DNA of 64,000 bases, taken from contig CP092877.1 in the NCBI GenBank assembly GCA_030710605.1, forward strand, positions 75,127,571-75,191,570. The letters run 5' to 3'. Source of the stretch: Cordylochernes scorpioides. Taxonomy: Eukaryota; Arthropoda; Arachnida; Pseudoscorpiones; Chernetidae. Of this stretch, positions 62,430-64,000 are shown one piece after another. The translations under genes were made by a program, and so were the position numbers. Position 1 is the first letter of the stretch. The number at the start of each line of letters is the position of its first letter. The notes beneath the pieces are model-generated. The model ran no database searches and was not told the origin of the DNA. It saw nothing but the letters and a program-made list of their open reading frames with translations.

Positions 62430-63214
62430 TGCTTATCCCTAGTACACGTGGTACAGGCCATGATAATCATGGTGGGTAGAAGTAGGCGACTGCTTTTACT
62501 GTAAGTGCACCACATGTCTACACATGTGAAAAGCAGTTCGACTTTGCACTTACAAATATGCCAGAGCCCCATTTTGTTACTTGAACTCGCTGGTGGGGTT
62601 GGACTTTTGCAAGAATCGGGGGCCATTTATTTTATTTTATTTGACATATCGGACGCGATATCCCAGCTCGGGATACTTGCGCCTAAATACATTTTAGTAG
62701 ATTATATACAATTCATTTTATACAATTTAATAACCGGACTAAAAACATAATTAAAACTTAAACGATGGCACTCTAAAACAGAAGAGAAAATCCAAAATGG
62801 ATTATTTTATCAACCTATATACAACTCAATAACCGACTAAAAACACAATTAAAACTGAAACGATGGTTTTCTCAAACAGAAGAGAAAATCCAAAATAAAT
62901 TATTTTAGCAACCTATATACAATTCAGTATATACAACACAATAACCGGTTAAAAACACAATTAAAACTGAAACTATGGTTTTCTTAAACAGAAGAGAAAA
63001 TCCAAAATGAACTTACAAAAATTATTGAATTTTACATAAGTTTCTTTGTTATATACAAATTCGCAAACCTCTTCGATGGGATAAAAATGATTACTTCTGT
63101 AGCTGTGGAATATCGAGCTATCGGCCATTGGAGCTTTTTTTTTTTAATCAGAAAAAAAGTGCCTAATGCGGGAATCGAACCCGGGTCGTAGCGGTCGAAA
63201 ACCAACGGTAATCT
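62430..63214 (-). mobile_element. SINE-A copy split by an insertion
   Basis: The tail (62430-62627) and head (63127-63214, B box GGTTCGATTCC) of one minus-strand SINE-A are separated by 62628-63126. GGCCATT occurs at both junctions and could be a 7-bp duplication. Confidence 0.75.
62628..63126. mobile_element. Insertion inside SINE-A with ~105-bp tandem subrepeats
   Basis: Three tandem copies of AATAACCGG.TAAAAACACA ... CAGAAGAGAAAATCCAAAAT begin near 62723, 62822 and 62932. The left end (CATATCGGACGCGATATCCC) resembles 52020-52050 (ACACGCTATATCCGATCTGG). No ORF; class unknown. Confidence 0.55.
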
Positions 63215-63316
63215 AATACATGAACACGGAATATATATTTATAATGTAGAATTACAATGAAGCTTGATGGTTTTACCCTTATTATTTTTTTTATTTTTAA
63301 GAAATAAATATATATC

Positions 63317-63592
63317 GGGTGTCGGCGGAAGGATGGTCTAAACCGTTGGTTTTCGACTACTACGACCCGGGTTCGAATCCTGCATTGGGCACTTTTTTTT
63401 AATTTAAAAAATGCTCCAATGGCCTCCGATTCTCGCAAAATTCCAACCCCACCAACGAGTGCAAGTAATTAAACAGGGCTCTTTCACATTTATAAGTGCA
63501 AAGTCGAATTTCTTTTCACATGAGTAGACATTTGGTGCATTTACAGTAAAAGCAGTCGTCAACTTCTACCCACCATGATTATTATGGATAAG
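63317..63592 (+). mobile_element. SINE-A copy, slightly diverged
   Basis: GGTGTCGGCGGAAGGATGG head, GGTTCGAATCC B box, end ATTATTATGGATAAG lacking the ACCACGTGTAC segment. Confidence 0.82.
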
Positions 63593-63639
63593 TAATATAT
63601 ATATATATGTTATATTAAAATATTATTTTATTTAAAAAT

Positions 63640-63830
63640 ATATTTCATGGATTCAAATATAAATTCCCTATATCAAACCGATTGCTATTGTTTTCCGATG
63701 GCTGGCTCAAATCTTTTGTACATTATCGTGACATTCTCATGTATACCAAAATCAAGCAGGAGCTAATAATTCTATATAAATAACAATCAAAATACAACAG
63801 AAAATCTCATTTTTTATATTTATGTAATAT
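63640..63830 (-). repeat. Repeat family U fragment
   Basis: GATGGCTGGCTCAAATCTTT and CAAAATACAACAGAAAATCT match the inverse of 23985-24375. Confidence 0.5.
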
Positions 63831-63839
63831 ATATATATT

Positions 63840-64000
63840 GCGCAGAGGTTGTTTTTTTTTGCGTATTTTTTACCTGAAAATTGCGTCATTTATTTTTTAT
63901 GATCACCATGCTATCGTTTCTAGTTGGTATGCCTTTATCAACAAAGGGGCAGCCACAGTTTGGCTTCTTCCTAGGGAAGAACAGGATCGTGTTCTCAAAA
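63840..64000. other. No feature resolved at the window end
   Basis: More balanced composition after 63910 (GGTATGCCTTTATCAACAAA, GGGGCAGCCACAGTTTGGC) suggests the start of another element or gene cut by the window edge. Confidence 0.3.

Overview
This window looks like AT-rich, non-coding, repeat-dense DNA from an arthropod nuclear genome. A chelicerate (spider-like) is my best guess, from the repertoire: DUF4817-type transposase, Jockey/R1-like LINE tails, Penelope-like elements, a rosa-like mariner and non-autonomous Helitrons. That placement is inference. A run of exactly 100 N at 18954-19053 marks a scaffold gap. I see no convincing host protein gene; almost everything recognisable is mobile DNA, tRNA-derived sequence or tandem repeat.

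Layout. 1-13 kb: a transposon end, palindromic repeat families (called A-F and P3 here), SINE-A copies, a TRIM-like LTR element, a LINE C-terminus, LINE-tail repeats and two Penelope fragments. 13-26 kb: Helitrons, several carrying tRNA-Gly or tRNA-Tyr genes, plus a 720-bp solo LTR. 26-37 kb: more palindromes and four tandem arrays: a 71-76 bp minisatellite, a 123-bp array, a 121-bp array built from LINE 3' ends, and a 136-bp GC-rich array. 40.0-49.4 kb: one transposon with ~0.4-kb inverted repeats and a TA duplication. It holds a decayed transposase, was hit by a LINE (12-bp target duplication), and that LINE was hit by a Gypsy element. 49-64 kb: ribozyme-bearing repeats, a Penelope element split by a solo LTR, tRNA-carrying Helitrons, a complete mariner with an intact 397-codon ORF, and a cluster of SINE-A copies.

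The strongest unusual signals are these. (1) Hammerhead ribozyme cores recur in several Penelope-linked repeat families; in one, the stop codon of the endonuclease ORF lies inside the ribozyme core. Families C and D carry the two core boxes in permuted order, with one compensatory base-pair change between families. (2) Helitron-type elements are associated with tRNA genes, including an intron-containing tRNA-Tyr that looks intact. (3) The 9-mer GCGCCATCT/AGATGGCGC recurs across otherwise unrelated repeat families. (4) The nested composite at 40-49 kb can be resolved by its target-site duplications.
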